A model generated the notes under the pieces. It ran no database searches. It was not told the origin of the DNA and saw only the letters and a program-made list of their open reading frames with translations. Source: a bacterium (GTDB taxonomy: Bacteria > CBDUZB01 > JAGLHV01). Taken from it: a stretch of DNA of 21,705 nt. The DNA is taken from positions 1-21,705 of the forward strand of contig JAGLYT010000003.1 in the NCBI GenBank assembly GCA_023132075.1, read 5' to 3'. Positions within the stretch are counted from its first letter, which is position 1. Every line of letters begins with the position of its first letter. This document shows, in pieces, positions 1 to 8,045 of the stretch. A program made the translations under genes and the position numbers.

Positions 1-1390
1 TATCCATTTTATCAGCAATACTTACTATTAGGGTTTCTATTGTTTGAGGCAAACTATCTTCCATCGATTGAGGCAAGTAATGTTCCTTTATTCCTTCCGA
101 CACAATATCCTCTTCGCCTGAATGAGCAGCGTATATTTTCCCCATTACTCCTTCCAATTCGGGAAATTCCTTGACCATTTCAGTAACCAAGTCCGCTTTA
201 GATAAAAAGGCAATACGTTTTACAATGGGCAAACGAAAATCTAATCCATCCATTTTCCGGGAAATAAATTCTGAAACTTCTATAACTCTTTTAACCTTCT
301 CATACAAACTACCCAGTTCTTTATGATAAACAACTTTTTTAAGTTTTTCTACTTTTTCTTCCAGAGATGAACCAGTGTCCTGTTTAAAATAAAATTCTGC
401 ATCCTGAAAACGAGCAACTAATACCTTCTCCAACCCTTCCCTCAATACCTCTAAATATTCCGAAGTTCCATTGCGCAAAGCAACAAAATAAGGAAGCAGT
501 TTCCCTTCCCGATTAATTACGGAAAAATACTTCTGATGATGACGCATACAGGTAATCAGAACCTCCCTGGGTAAATTTAAATATTTCTCCGAAAATTCTC
601 CCAACACAGCCGTTGGATATTCCAGAAGAAAATTTATTTCTTCTATAAGTGTATCATCTTTTAATACCCTGCCTCCGGTTTTTCCGGTAACCTGAGTAAT
701 TGCCTGATTAATTATTTTTCTTCTTTCTTCCATATCAACAATAACATAATTATTCCGCAAAATTTCTTTATACTTTTCTGCAAGAGAGACAATTACTTTC
801 TGCCGGGATAAAGCATAAAGCCCATAAGTATAATTACCTGATTTTATATCCTGAAAAGTAAATTTAACTACTTTGTTTCCATAAAGGCATAATAATAATC
901 TAATCGGGCGGGCAAAATGGAAATTACTCCCGGTTACCCAACGCATCGTTTTAGGAAAATTTAAAGAAGTAATAATCCAGGGAACAATCTCCGCTAAGGC
1001 TTTTTTTGTATCCTCCTGTGGCTGCTTCTTTTTTATATAAACATATTCGCCTTTTTTTGTGTTTTTAACCAACAACTCCTCAATCCTCACTCCCTGCTTT
1101 TTGGCAAACCCGATAGCAATACCTGTTGGTACATTATTTTCATCAAAAGCTCTATCCTTGGAAGGACCATTTATTTCTAAAAACCTCTCTTTCCCTTTAC
1201 AACTTACTTTCTCTCCCCTAAGCACCAACCTTCTGGGTGTCCCACAAACAACAAAATTAGAATATTCAATACCTTTTTCTTTGAGCTTTTCTTCCATAAG
1301 TCTTTTTATTTCCGATAATGCCGGTTCTATGTACGTTGCCGGAAACTCTTCTGTTCCTATTTCCAATAAAAAATCCTTACTCTTCTCCAT
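1..1390 (-). CDS. glyS: Glycyl-tRNA synthetase beta subunit, 3' end cut by window edge
   Basis: This is the beta subunit of the bacterial alpha2/beta2 glycyl-tRNA synthetase, which carries tRNA recognition; it works in the cytoplasm with GlyQ to charge tRNA-Gly. I read 463 residues from an ATG at 1390; the family is about 690, so the C-terminal third lies outside the window. The N-terminus has the family signature [11 protein letters not shown] (residues 8-18), then PKTMRW and FARPIRLL, a MRHHQKYF block, an HD-like stretch ([14 protein letters not shown]), and ADKMD as the last visible residues (459-463). The start overlaps the end of glyQ by 14 bases and is preceded by AAGGA at a 6-base spacing, so the two subunits are probably translationally coupled at equal stoichiometry. 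The identity follows from motifs and from the neighbouring glyQ. Nothing looks broken in the visible part. Confidence 0.95.
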   Translation of the reverse strand, partial: MEKSKDFLLEIGTEEFPATYIEPALSEIKRLMEEKLKEKGIEYSNFVVCGTPRRLVLRGEKVSCKGKERFLEINGPSKDRAFDENNVPTGIAIGFAKKQGVRIEELLVKNTKKGEYVYIKKKQPQEDTKKALAEIVPWIITSLNFPKTMRWVTGSNFHFARPIRLLLCLYGNKVVKFTFQDIKSGNYTYGLYALSRQKVIVSLAEKYKEILRNNYVIVDMEERRKIINQAITQVTGKTGGRVLKDDTLIEEINFLLEYPTAVLGEFSEKYLNLPREVLITCMRHHQKYFSVINREGKLLPYFVALRNGTSEYLEVLREGLEKVLVARFQDAEFYFKQDTGSSLEEKVEKLKKVVYHKELGSLYEKVKRVIEVSEFISRKMDGLDFRLPIVKRIAFLSKADLVTEMVKEFPELEGVMGKIYAAHSGEEDIVSEGIKEHYLPQSMEDSLPQTIETLIVSIADKMD

Positions 1391-2246
1391 CTTTTTTCCT
1401 TTCAGACTTTGTAGTTTTAAGATATAATTGAGCTGATTGCCGAGCCAAATTTCTTATTCTGCCAATAAAGCCGATTCTTTCAGTTACACTCATCGCTCCC
1501 CGGGCATCCAACAAGTTAAATGTATGCGAACATTTCATAACAAAATCATACGCCGGTAAAACCAGTCCTTTCTCCAACAATCTCTTGCTTTCCTTTTCAT
1601 ACATTTGAAAAAGAGTAAATAACATTTCTAAATCCGCTTCCTGAAAATTATATCTGGAAAATTGAATTTCATTCAATAATTGGATGTCTCCATATTTAAC
1701 TTTATCCGACCATAATAATTCAAACACATTATTTTCTCTCTGTAAATACATAGCTATCCGCTCCAACCCATAAGTGATTTCGCAACTTATAGGATTCAGG
1801 TCTATACCTCCTATTTGTTGAAAATAGGTAAATTGAGTAATTTCCATCCCATCCAACTGTACCTCCCAACCTAAACCCCAGGCCCCCAGAGTAGGTGATT
1901 CCCAATTATCTTCAACAAACCGAATATCATGCTGCTGAGAATCCAAACCCAGTTTCTTTAAACTTCTCAAATAAAGCTCCTGAATATTTGCAGGAGGCGG
2001 TTTTATAACAACTTGATATTGATAATATTGTTGCAGCCTATTAGGATTTTCCCCATATCTTCCATCTGTAGGACGGCGGGAAGGTTCTACATAACATACC
2101 GCCCAGGGTTCAGGACCCAAACATTTAAGAAAAGTGGCTGGATTAAAAGTTCCGGCACCTTTTTCTATATCGTAGGGCTGAAAAACTACACACTCTTCTT
2201 TTGCCCAAAATTTTTCCAATGTAAAAATAATTTCCTGAAAAGTCAT
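1377..2246 (-). CDS. glyQ: Glycyl-tRNA synthetase alpha subunit
   Basis: The catalytic alpha subunit of tetrameric GlyRS activates glycine with ATP and transfers it to tRNA-Gly together with GlyS. The 289 residues match the usual family length of about 290-300. Class II features are visible: [19 protein letters not shown] near residues 22-40, [17 protein letters not shown] near 54-70, [19 protein letters not shown] near 126-144, and [14 protein letters not shown] near 155-168, all typical of GlyQ. The ATG at 2246 has a TGGAG ribosome binding site a few bases upstream. A 117-base spacer separates it from recO; it is too short for a T-box leader and I see no T-box specifier or antiterminator in it, so expression probably comes from the upstream operon. 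Confidence 0.96.
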   Translation of the reverse strand: MTFQEIIFTLEKFWAKEECVVFQPYDIEKGAGTFNPATFLKCLGPEPWAVCYVEPSRRPTDGRYGENPNRLQQYYQYQVVIKPPPANIQELYLRSLKKLGLDSQQHDIRFVEDNWESPTLGAWGLGWEVQLDGMEITQFTYFQQIGGIDLNPISCEITYGLERIAMYLQRENNVFELLWSDKVKYGDIQLLNEIQFSRYNFQEADLEMLFTLFQMYEKESKRLLEKGLVLPAYDFVMKCSHTFNLLDARGAMSVTERIGFIGRIRNLARQSAQLYLKTTKSERKKDGEE

Positions 2247-2363
2247 TTTAACTCCATTCTCCTTATTTTTTATTCTATCATTACCTTCTGTTTTCTATGA
2301 AATAAATTCTGTTCATAATTTTAAGTTTCTGCTTCGCCTTACAAATATAAATTATTGTTTCCA

Positions 2364-3158
2364 TCATCCCCAGACTCCCCGGGAACACATCTTATACCTG
2401 TCAACCTTTCCAATAAACTGCTGAGTTTTCAATTCCCCGGACAGATGATAAGCCAAAAAATATTGTAAACTATGCCCTACTTCTTCACGCATTTTATTTG
2501 AAAATTTTAAACAATCTATTTTTTCTAAATTTATTTCTAACAATTTTTTAAACACCTTTATTGCTCCCGGGGAAATATCTTTTTTATAACTACAAATATC
2601 TCTGCATTTATAACAAAGAATCCCTCCTTCTTTAGGACTAAACCCTATTTTCCAGTCATCCCCTTTTTTAAAAGGTCGAACTTCTTTACCACAAAGAGCA
2701 CAAACATCCAAACACATTTGGTACCCTATCAATTTCAAAAATCTTACTTTAAAACACCATAAAACAACTTCCGCATTTTTATATTCCATTAAAAAAAGGA
2801 AAGATTTTAATAAATTAAAAAGTTCGATATTTTTTTCCTCTACCCCTGTCAGTTTGTCTACCAACTCCAACAAATAATCTCCATAAACTATTCGCGAAAA
2901 ATCCTCTTTTACTTTGTACAAAGATTGATTAATTTTGGCCTGAGTAATAGTAAATAATTTGTTTTGTGATTTACGGTAAAGAGTTAAATCAATATGATTA
3001 AAAGGTTCCAGCGCAGCAGCTAATTTACTTTTTGCCTTCCTTATCCCTTTTACTACTGCCTGAATCTTGCCTAAATCACCGGTATATAAAGTAATAATCT
3101 TATCTGTTTCTTTCAAATCATAAGACTTTAAAATAAAAGCCTCCGTTGTTATATCCAC
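2364..3158 (-). CDS. recO: DNA repair protein RecO
   Basis: RecO acts in RecFOR-dependent recombination: it binds single-stranded DNA and SSB and helps load RecA at gaps. The 264 residues fit the family (about 240-260). The N-terminal OB-fold begins with the typical TEAFILKSYDLKETDKIITLYT pattern (residues 5-26, written here as the family reads), followed by a basic KGIRKAKSKL stretch and the LEPFN motif. The C-terminal domain carries the zinc-binding cysteines of many RecO proteins, C153-x2-C156 and C182-x2-C185. The start is GTG at 3158 with GAGGG 7 bases upstream; the N-terminus aligns with the family there. In this conserved gene order recO normally follows era, which is missing here. Confidence 0.93.
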   Translation of the reverse strand: MDITTEAFILKSYDLKETDKIITLYTGDLGKIQAVVKGIRKAKSKLAAALEPFNHIDLTLYRKSQNKLFTITQAKINQSLYKVKEDFSRIVYGDYLLELVDKLTGVEEKNIELFNLLKSFLFLMEYKNAEVVLWCFKVRFLKLIGYQMCLDVCALCGKEVRPFKKGDDWKIGFSPKEGGILCYKCRDICSYKKDISPGAIKVFKKLLEINLEKIDCLKFSNKMREEVGHSLQYFLAYHLSGELKTQQFIGKVDRYKMCSRGVWG

Positions 3159-3236
3159 CCAAATACCCTCTTCATAAAAGCATTCATATTGATTTACTAT
3201 TTGTTATTTACCTGCCTGTTTACTTTCCAGAAAAAT

Positions 3237-4247
3237 TTAATCATATTCGTCTAAAATCTCCCCCATTATTTCTTCAATTAAATCTTCGATAGTTACTAAT
3301 CCCAAAGGCTTTCTGTTTTTATCCACTACTATTGCTATATGCATATACCCTTTTCTAAATTCTTTTAATAATTCACCTATTTTTTGTTCTTCTTCTATAA
3401 AATAAACCGGACGCATAATATCAGAAAGGACAAAAAGGGATTCGTTTTTAGTAGTATACAATAAGTCCCTGGTATAAAGAATACCGATGATATTGTCAAT
3501 ATTATCTCTAAAAATCGGAACTCTCGAGTATTTCATATTAACTACCAAATCAATTATTTCCCTGGAAGACTTACTAATATCTATTGCTTCAATATCAGAT
3601 AAAGGTATCATCACTTCGCCCACTACCGTATCAGTAAATTCCAATGTTCCATTTATCATTTCCTTCTCTTCTTTTTCCAGGAGACCGTCTTTTTGGCTTA
3701 TATCTATTAGCTGACGAATTTCTTTCTCCGTCAGCAAATTACCTTGCTTTATCATCCGCCCACCAAAAAGACCAACAAATAAATCCGTAAATTTAACCAA
3801 AAACGCTATTAACGGATTTAAGATTTTATCAATCAGAAGAATTGGCCTAATAACCAGAAGAGATACTTTCTCTACGTTACAACGGGTAAAAACTTTCGGC
3901 ATTATTTCTCCGAAAAGCAAAACAAAAAAAGTGGTTATAGCAGTAGCAATCGGAAGTACTAACCGCTTTTCCCATTGCATAATATATGAAAGATTTAAAG
4001 CAAAATTAGCTGACCAGGCCGAAACAGCAATTACCATCAAATTTCCGCCCACCAGCATAGTAGTTAACAACTGATTTGGTTTTTCTAACCATTGATTCAA
4101 AGAATATGCTTTTTCCCCTTTTTCTTCTATCATTTTTTTTACTGCCCATTTATTTAAAGAAGTGAGCCCTATTTCTCCTCCTGCAAAAAAAACAACACCA
4201 AAAAATAAAAACATTAAGATAACTATCGCTATAATTCCAAACATCAC
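3237..4247 (-). CDS. CNNM-type transmembrane protein with CBS pair (CorC/TlyC family), second copy
   Basis: A membrane protein of the DUF21/CNNM plus CBS-domain family (HlyC/CorC/YtfL type), whose characterised members are linked to magnesium or cobalt efflux. The N-terminal half has about four hydrophobic segments (roughly residues 4-24, 60-85, 95-118, 130-155) with the family GEIMPKVFTR motif after the third. A tandem CBS pair follows (roughly 205-330), with TEKEIRQLID and EKEMINGTLEF in the linker and GLVTIEDLIEEIMGEILDEYD at the end. At 336 residues the protein stops right after the CBS pair, so it lacks the C-terminal CorC_HlyC domain of about 80-90 residues. It overlaps the upstream paralogue by 4 bases (GTGA). 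GTG at 4247 is 9 bases from GGAGG; an ATG three bases further in is an alternative start. Ion specificity cannot be read from the sequence. Confidence 0.88.
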   Translation of the reverse strand: MMFGIIAIVILMFLFFGVVFFAGGEIGLTSLNKWAVKKMIEEKGEKAYSLNQWLEKPNQLLTTMLVGGNLMVIAVSAWSANFALNLSYIMQWEKRLVLPIATAITTFFVLLFGEIMPKVFTRCNVEKVSLLVIRPILLIDKILNPLIAFLVKFTDLFVGLFGGRMIKQGNLLTEKEIRQLIDISQKDGLLEKEEKEMINGTLEFTDTVVGEVMIPLSDIEAIDISKSSREIIDLVVNMKYSRVPIFRDNIDNIIGILYTRDLLYTTKNESLFVLSDIMRPVYFIEEEQKIGELLKEFRKGYMHIAIVVDKNRKPLGLVTIEDLIEEIMGEILDEYD

Positions 4248-5281
4248 AATCGGAGTCCTCCATATTGCCTTTCTCTAATCCTGGCCAAATCATATTCATC
4301 CAGAATTTCTCCCACAATTTCTTCTACAATATCTTCCATACTTACCAACCCTTTTAAAATTCCTTTTTCTTTTACCACCGCAACATGTGTCTTTTTACTG
4401 TTAAACTCCTTGAATAAGTCATCTATTTTTACATCCGGAGCAACAAAAAACGGAGAATGCAAAAAATTAGATATGGAAAAAAATTCTGATTTTCCTATAA
4501 CCGATAATAAATCTTTAACGTAAAGAACCCCTTTTATGTCGTCTAAATTATTCCCATATACCGGAATACGGGATCTTCCTATTTCCATTATCTGATAAAA
4601 AAAATTCTCCTTATCCTTAATTTGAGACAAAGAAATCGCATCTATTTTATCCCGGCAAGTCATTATCTTTTCTACTGGAATATCTCTCAAACTTAATACC
4701 CGATAAATTATTTTCTCTTCTTCTTCTTCTAACGCTCCTTCTTTTCTACCTGTACGCAGAAAAAAATATAATTCTTTTTTAGTTACCTTTTTTTTCTCCG
4801 GCCGTTCTTTCTTGGGCTTAATAAAAAAATGAGTAATCCATAAAAGCAATTTACTTGCCGGAAACAAAATTTTATCCACTATTAAAAAGGGCTTAATCAA
4901 TAAAGAAAAAAATTTAACTGTTTGCACCCTGGCTAATGTCTTGGGAATAATTTCTCCAAAGATAAGGATAATGACCGTTACCAAAACAACCGTTATGCTT
5001 ATTACTAATTCCTTTTTAACAGACCATCCATAAGCAAAATCAACTGCCATATTTATAGCCAGAGTGGTAAACACTATATTAACTAAGGTATTTCCCACTA
5101 AAATATCCGTCAACCACCAGGAAGGTTTTTGTAATAGTTTGTCAATGATCAAAAAAGATTTTTTCTCTTTTAATTCTCTTATTTTAAATTTATCTAAAGA
5201 AACAAAAACCGTCTCCATTAGCGAAAAAAAGAATGAAAAACTCAATAACACTGCCAGACTCAACCCTTTCAATAAAAACAA
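4244..5281 (-). CDS. CNNM-type transmembrane protein with CBS pair (CorC/TlyC family), first copy
   Basis: A paralogue of the next gene, with the same order: DUF21/CNNM membrane part (hydrophobic segments roughly at residues 5-25, 55-80, 90-112, 122-145, with FGEIIPKTLARVQT after the third), a basic linker rich in K, E and R (about 155-170), then a CBS pair ending in GLVSMEDIVEEIVGEILDEYD. It has 345 residues and, like its partner, lacks the CorC_HlyC C-terminal domain. The start is unusual: the only in-frame candidate next to the ribosome binding site is TTG at 5281, 5 bases after GGAGGT; the preceding in-frame codon is TGA, and the nearby ATG at 5285 opens another frame that soon stops. The tandem, coupled arrangement suggests the two products may form a heterodimer. 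Confidence 0.86.
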   Translation of the reverse strand: MFLLKGLSLAVLLSFSFFFSLMETVFVSLDKFKIRELKEKKSFLIIDKLLQKPSWWLTDILVGNTLVNIVFTTLAINMAVDFAYGWSVKKELVISITVVLVTVIILIFGEIIPKTLARVQTVKFFSLLIKPFLIVDKILFPASKLLLWITHFFIKPKKERPEKKKVTKKELYFFLRTGRKEGALEEEEEKIIYRVLSLRDIPVEKIMTCRDKIDAISLSQIKDKENFFYQIMEIGRSRIPVYGNNLDDIKGVLYVKDLLSVIGKSEFFSISNFLHSPFFVAPDVKIDDLFKEFNSKKTHVAVVKEKGILKGLVSMEDIVEEIVGEILDEYDLARIRERQYGGLRL

Positions 5282-5347
5282 TCATTACCTCCATTATTTT
5301 TTGCTATAGTTATTAATCCCTGTCCAACAATACAATATAAGTAAGGA

Positions 5348-6073
5348 CTAAGTAAATATTTGAAAAATCAGTGTAGTAACCAACACTCCCAAAAAAGCTC
5401 CTGTCAAACCCTCCCACCAATTGTGAATTCCCAAAGCAATCCTGCTGTGAACAATTAAACACGCCAAAATAAAAACAGGAACACAAACAACAAGCACATT
5501 TCCCGGATGAACATATATAGTAGTCGTCCAAATAGCGAAGGCAATAGCACTGTGACCGCTGGGCATCCCTCCACGCAAGGGACTACCCTTTTTAAACATG
5601 GTCTTTCCCATAAGGACTAAAATTATCACTATTAATAGACAAATAAGCGTAATATATTCCGGCGAACGCTGCACTTTAAACAACACCACTTCCAATTCGG
5701 ATTCTACATATAATTTGACGAATTTCATAAAAATTAAATATCCGACAATAAAAGCATTTATCGCCGCAAACATAACAGCACCGGCAGCAATATCCTTAGC
5801 CATCCGGGCCAAAGGATGATATGTTTCCGTAATCAAATTTATAACCACTTCTATTGCACTATTAATCATTTCTACAATCAAAACAAGCATTATCGTAAAA
5901 ACAAGAATCAATACTTCAATCTTAGTTAAATTTAAAAATAAAATAGCGATTAAAACTACAAATGCCAGCAAAAAGTGTATCCGCATATTACGCTGCGTCT
6001 TTACTACATAAACTATCCCCTTTATCGCATTATTAAAACTCGACCACAATGTTTTATTTTTAATAATTTCCAT
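5348..6073 (-). CDS. Undecaprenol/diacylglycerol kinase fused to a PAP2 phosphatase
   Basis: A two-domain membrane enzyme of 241 residues. Residues 1 to about 115 are a DgkA/UndK-type lipid kinase: RNMRIH near 28-33, the signature VEMINSAIEVVIN (68-80), AKDIAAGAV (92-100), and three hydrophobic helices. Residues from about 140 are a PAP2 phosphatase with R167, PSGH at 171-174, and SR 210-211 followed by H217. The kinase of Gram-positive relatives phosphorylates undecaprenol, and PAP2 enzymes such as BcrC/PgpB dephosphorylate undecaprenyl pyrophosphate; both give undecaprenyl phosphate for cell-wall synthesis, so a joint role in carrier lipid supply is likely (inference). The last acidic residue of the PAP2 signature is E221, not D, and the first motif is a loose K...R. 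The neighbour order ybeY-dgkA is conserved. AAGGA lies 12 bases before the ATG. Confidence 0.9.
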   Translation of the reverse strand: MEIIKNKTLWSSFNNAIKGIVYVVKTQRNMRIHFLLAFVVLIAILFLNLTKIEVLILVFTIMLVLIVEMINSAIEVVINLITETYHPLARMAKDIAAGAVMFAAINAFIVGYLIFMKFVKLYVESELEVVLFKVQRSPEYITLICLLIVIILVLMGKTMFKKGSPLRGGMPSGHSAIAFAIWTTTIYVHPGNVLVVCVPVFILACLIVHSRIALGIHNWWEGLTGAFLGVLVTTLIFQIFT

Positions 6074-6106
6074 TAAAAAAAGATTTCCTTTATATTTTTA
6101 AAATTT

Positions 6107-6550
6107 TTAATAATTTAATTTTAAACAGGACTGTAAAATATTATCTTCTTTTTTTCTCATAATAAAATTTTCTTTTTCCTCCATATGATCATAACCTAAT
6201 AAATGAAGAACCCCATGAATTACTAACAAAGTCAATTCTTTCTTTAACAAGTGTCCTTGTTCTTTTGCTTGTTTCTTAGCCTGTTCTACAGAAACGAAAA
6301 CATCCCCGAACATATCATTTCCCCCAATCAAAAAACAAATTACATCCGTAGGACGATTTTTATTTAAATATTTTTTGTTTAAATGTTTTATATATCTATT
6401 GTCCACAAAAACGATATTCATTTCTGCATTTTTTTCAATTTTATTATTCACAAGGTAATTACTGGCTTTTAAGGTTTTTCTTACCACCTTTTGCACATAA
6501 TCGTTATTGATTTTTACTGTTCTTTGAAGATTATGAATTAAAATTTTCAC
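6107..6550 (-). CDS. ybeY: Endoribonuclease YbeY (16S rRNA 3' maturation, ribosome quality control)
   Basis: YbeY is a zinc-dependent endoribonuclease for 16S rRNA processing and 70S quality control. The zinc motif is complete: HGVLHLLGYDH, with H112, H116 and H122 counted from the start used here. NRPTDVICF and GDVFVSVEQAKKQA are the family's other conserved blocks. I chose GTG at 6550 (147 residues): AGGA lies 5 bases upstream and the family's first beta strand (KILIHN) follows at once. An in-frame ATG at 6577 would add nine mostly lysine residues, overlap pgpH by 47 bases and has no clear ribosome binding site. With the GTG start the overlap with pgpH is 20 bases. The family is about 150-165 residues long. 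The phoH-pgpH-ybeY order supports the call. Confidence 0.94.
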   Translation of the reverse strand: MKILIHNLQRTVKINNDYVQKVVRKTLKASNYLVNNKIEKNAEMNIVFVDNRYIKHLNKKYLNKNRPTDVICFLIGGNDMFGDVFVSVEQAKKQAKEQGHLLKKELTLLVIHGVLHLLGYDHMEEKENFIMRKKEDNILQSCLKLNY

Positions 6551-8045
6551 TTTTTTCCTGCTCTTTTTCTTCTCCATATCCGGGATATTCTATTCTTGAA
6601 TGATAAACGCTAACCAAAGAATGAACAAAACTTTCCGCAATACGATGTAGATTAGATAAAGTAATATTACAATCATTTAACTGCTCATCAATAAATTTAT
6701 TGTTAATAATTTTATTCACTATTTCTTCTATTCTACGATGAGAGGGCTCTTCCAATGAACGGGAAGCGGCTTCTACTGCATCCGCTAACATTATCAAGGC
6801 TGCTTCTCTGGTTTTAGGTTTTGGGCCGGGATAACGATATGTCCCCTCTTCAATCTCTTCCGATTCATATTCTTCCAAAGCCCTCTGATAAAAAAAGTGA
6901 ATTAAAGACGTCCCATGATGCTGTTGAATAATATCTATTATTCCCTTATCTATCCGGTGTTCTTTAGCCAAAGCTACTCCGTCTTTTACATGAGAAACTA
7001 AAATAAGGCTGCTCATCGAAGGAACTAAGGTATCGTGTTTGCTTTTAAAAGTAGGAATATTTTCAATAAAATATTCGGGTTTAGTAAGCTTTCCGATATC
7101 ATGATAATAAGCCCCCACTCTGGCCAATAAAGGATTCGCTCCTATTATCTCTGCAGCAGTTTCGACTAAATTACCTACCAAAAGACTATGATGATAGGTC
7201 CCGGGAGCTTCTAACATCAATCTTTTAAGTAACGGTTGGTTGAAATCGGCTAACTCCAAAAGTTTAATATCAGTAGTAATAGAAAAAGTGTTTTCCAGAT
7301 AAGGCAAAAGACCTATCGCTAAAACTACAGATAAAAATCCGTTTCCTATTCCCCATAGAAAATCTTTGCCTACTATAAAAGGAGAAGTGTTTTGCAAAAA
7401 CCCCAAAATTACTATCGCCAAAATATTAGCAATGTTTATAAATAAACCGGCTCGTGTAAAATCTTTTCTGTTGCGTACACCTAAAACGCTTCCGACCCCT
7501 GTCAAACCGCCGATAAAAGCTACAAAAAAATAATTAAAGTTAAAGTCATTTAACACACCCAAAATCATACTTAAAGCCAAAACAACTATTGCCGCCGGAC
7601 TAGTTCCCAGTAGAATGGTCACCAACATAGCCGCTGCCGGAATAGGAACAATATAGGGAGAAATGCCGGGAATAGTCATTTTTAGTTCTGTAACCATTAC
7701 CATAAATAACACAATTGTAATTGCTATTACACTCAACAGAGCTAATCGATTGTTATTGGAAATAGTTTCCGGAGAATACCGACGCAAATAAAATCTGTTA
7801 CCAAAAATTATTAGAGAGACAAAAATAAATATTCCTATTGCATTATTCCAATTCAAGCCAAGTTCAAGAAATAAAATCCAGTATAAAACAAAAAAGGTAA
7901 AAATGCCTATTGCCCAAATAGGCATGCGTATCTTATGATCTAAAAAAACGCCGTTTCTTCGTACAGAAGTTTTTGAGGGGGGTTTCTTTATCCCCCGTAA
8001 TAGGCGCAACAAAAATTTCCTTAATGGTAATCTCCATTCAAACAT
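6531..8045 (-). CDS. pgpH: PgpH-type membrane HD phosphodiesterase lacking the extracellular domain
   Basis: A 7TM-HD family protein (YqfF/PgpH); characterised members hydrolyse cyclic di-AMP. The membrane part runs from about residue 43 to 250 with eight hydrophobic stretches. The cytoplasmic HD domain follows: EAPGTYHHSLLVGNLVE (279-295, H285/H286), AYYHDIGKL (312-320, H315-D316), SHVKDG (351-356, H352), IIQQHHGTS (372-380, H376/H377) and ADAVEA (421-426, D422), so the metal ligands look intact. At 504 residues it is some 200 shorter than Listeria or Bacillus PgpH; the missing piece is the large extracellular 7TMR-HDED domain between the first helix and the 7TM bundle. The ATG at 8045 overlaps phoH by 8 bases, with AAGGAG 6 bases upstream. 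Substrate is inferred from the family. Confidence 0.9.
   Translation of the reverse strand: MFEWRLPLRKFLLRLLRGIKKPPSKTSVRRNGVFLDHKIRMPIWAIGIFTFFVLYWILFLELGLNWNNAIGIFIFVSLIIFGNRFYLRRYSPETISNNNRLALLSVIAITIVLFMVMVTELKMTIPGISPYIVPIPAAAMLVTILLGTSPAAIVVLALSMILGVLNDFNFNYFFVAFIGGLTGVGSVLGVRNRKDFTRAGLFINIANILAIVILGFLQNTSPFIVGKDFLWGIGNGFLSVVLAIGLLPYLENTFSITTDIKLLELADFNQPLLKRLMLEAPGTYHHSLLVGNLVETAAEIIGANPLLARVGAYYHDIGKLTKPEYFIENIPTFKSKHDTLVPSMSSLILVSHVKDGVALAKEHRIDKGIIDIIQQHHGTSLIHFFYQRALEEYESEEIEEGTYRYPGPKPKTREAALIMLADAVEAASRSLEEPSHRRIEEIVNKIINNKFIDEQLNDCNITLSNLHRIAESFVHSLVSVYHSRIEYPGYGEEKEQEKSENFNS

Noticed and set aside
1059-1427. Long open frames antisense to glyS and other genes
   Set aside because: They lie fully opposite clearly conserved genes and have no ribosome binding site or family resemblance.
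2247-2363. T-box or other leader upstream of glyQ
   Set aside because: Only 117 bases, with no T-box antiterminator sequence or specifier loop visible; a normal GGAG site precedes the start.
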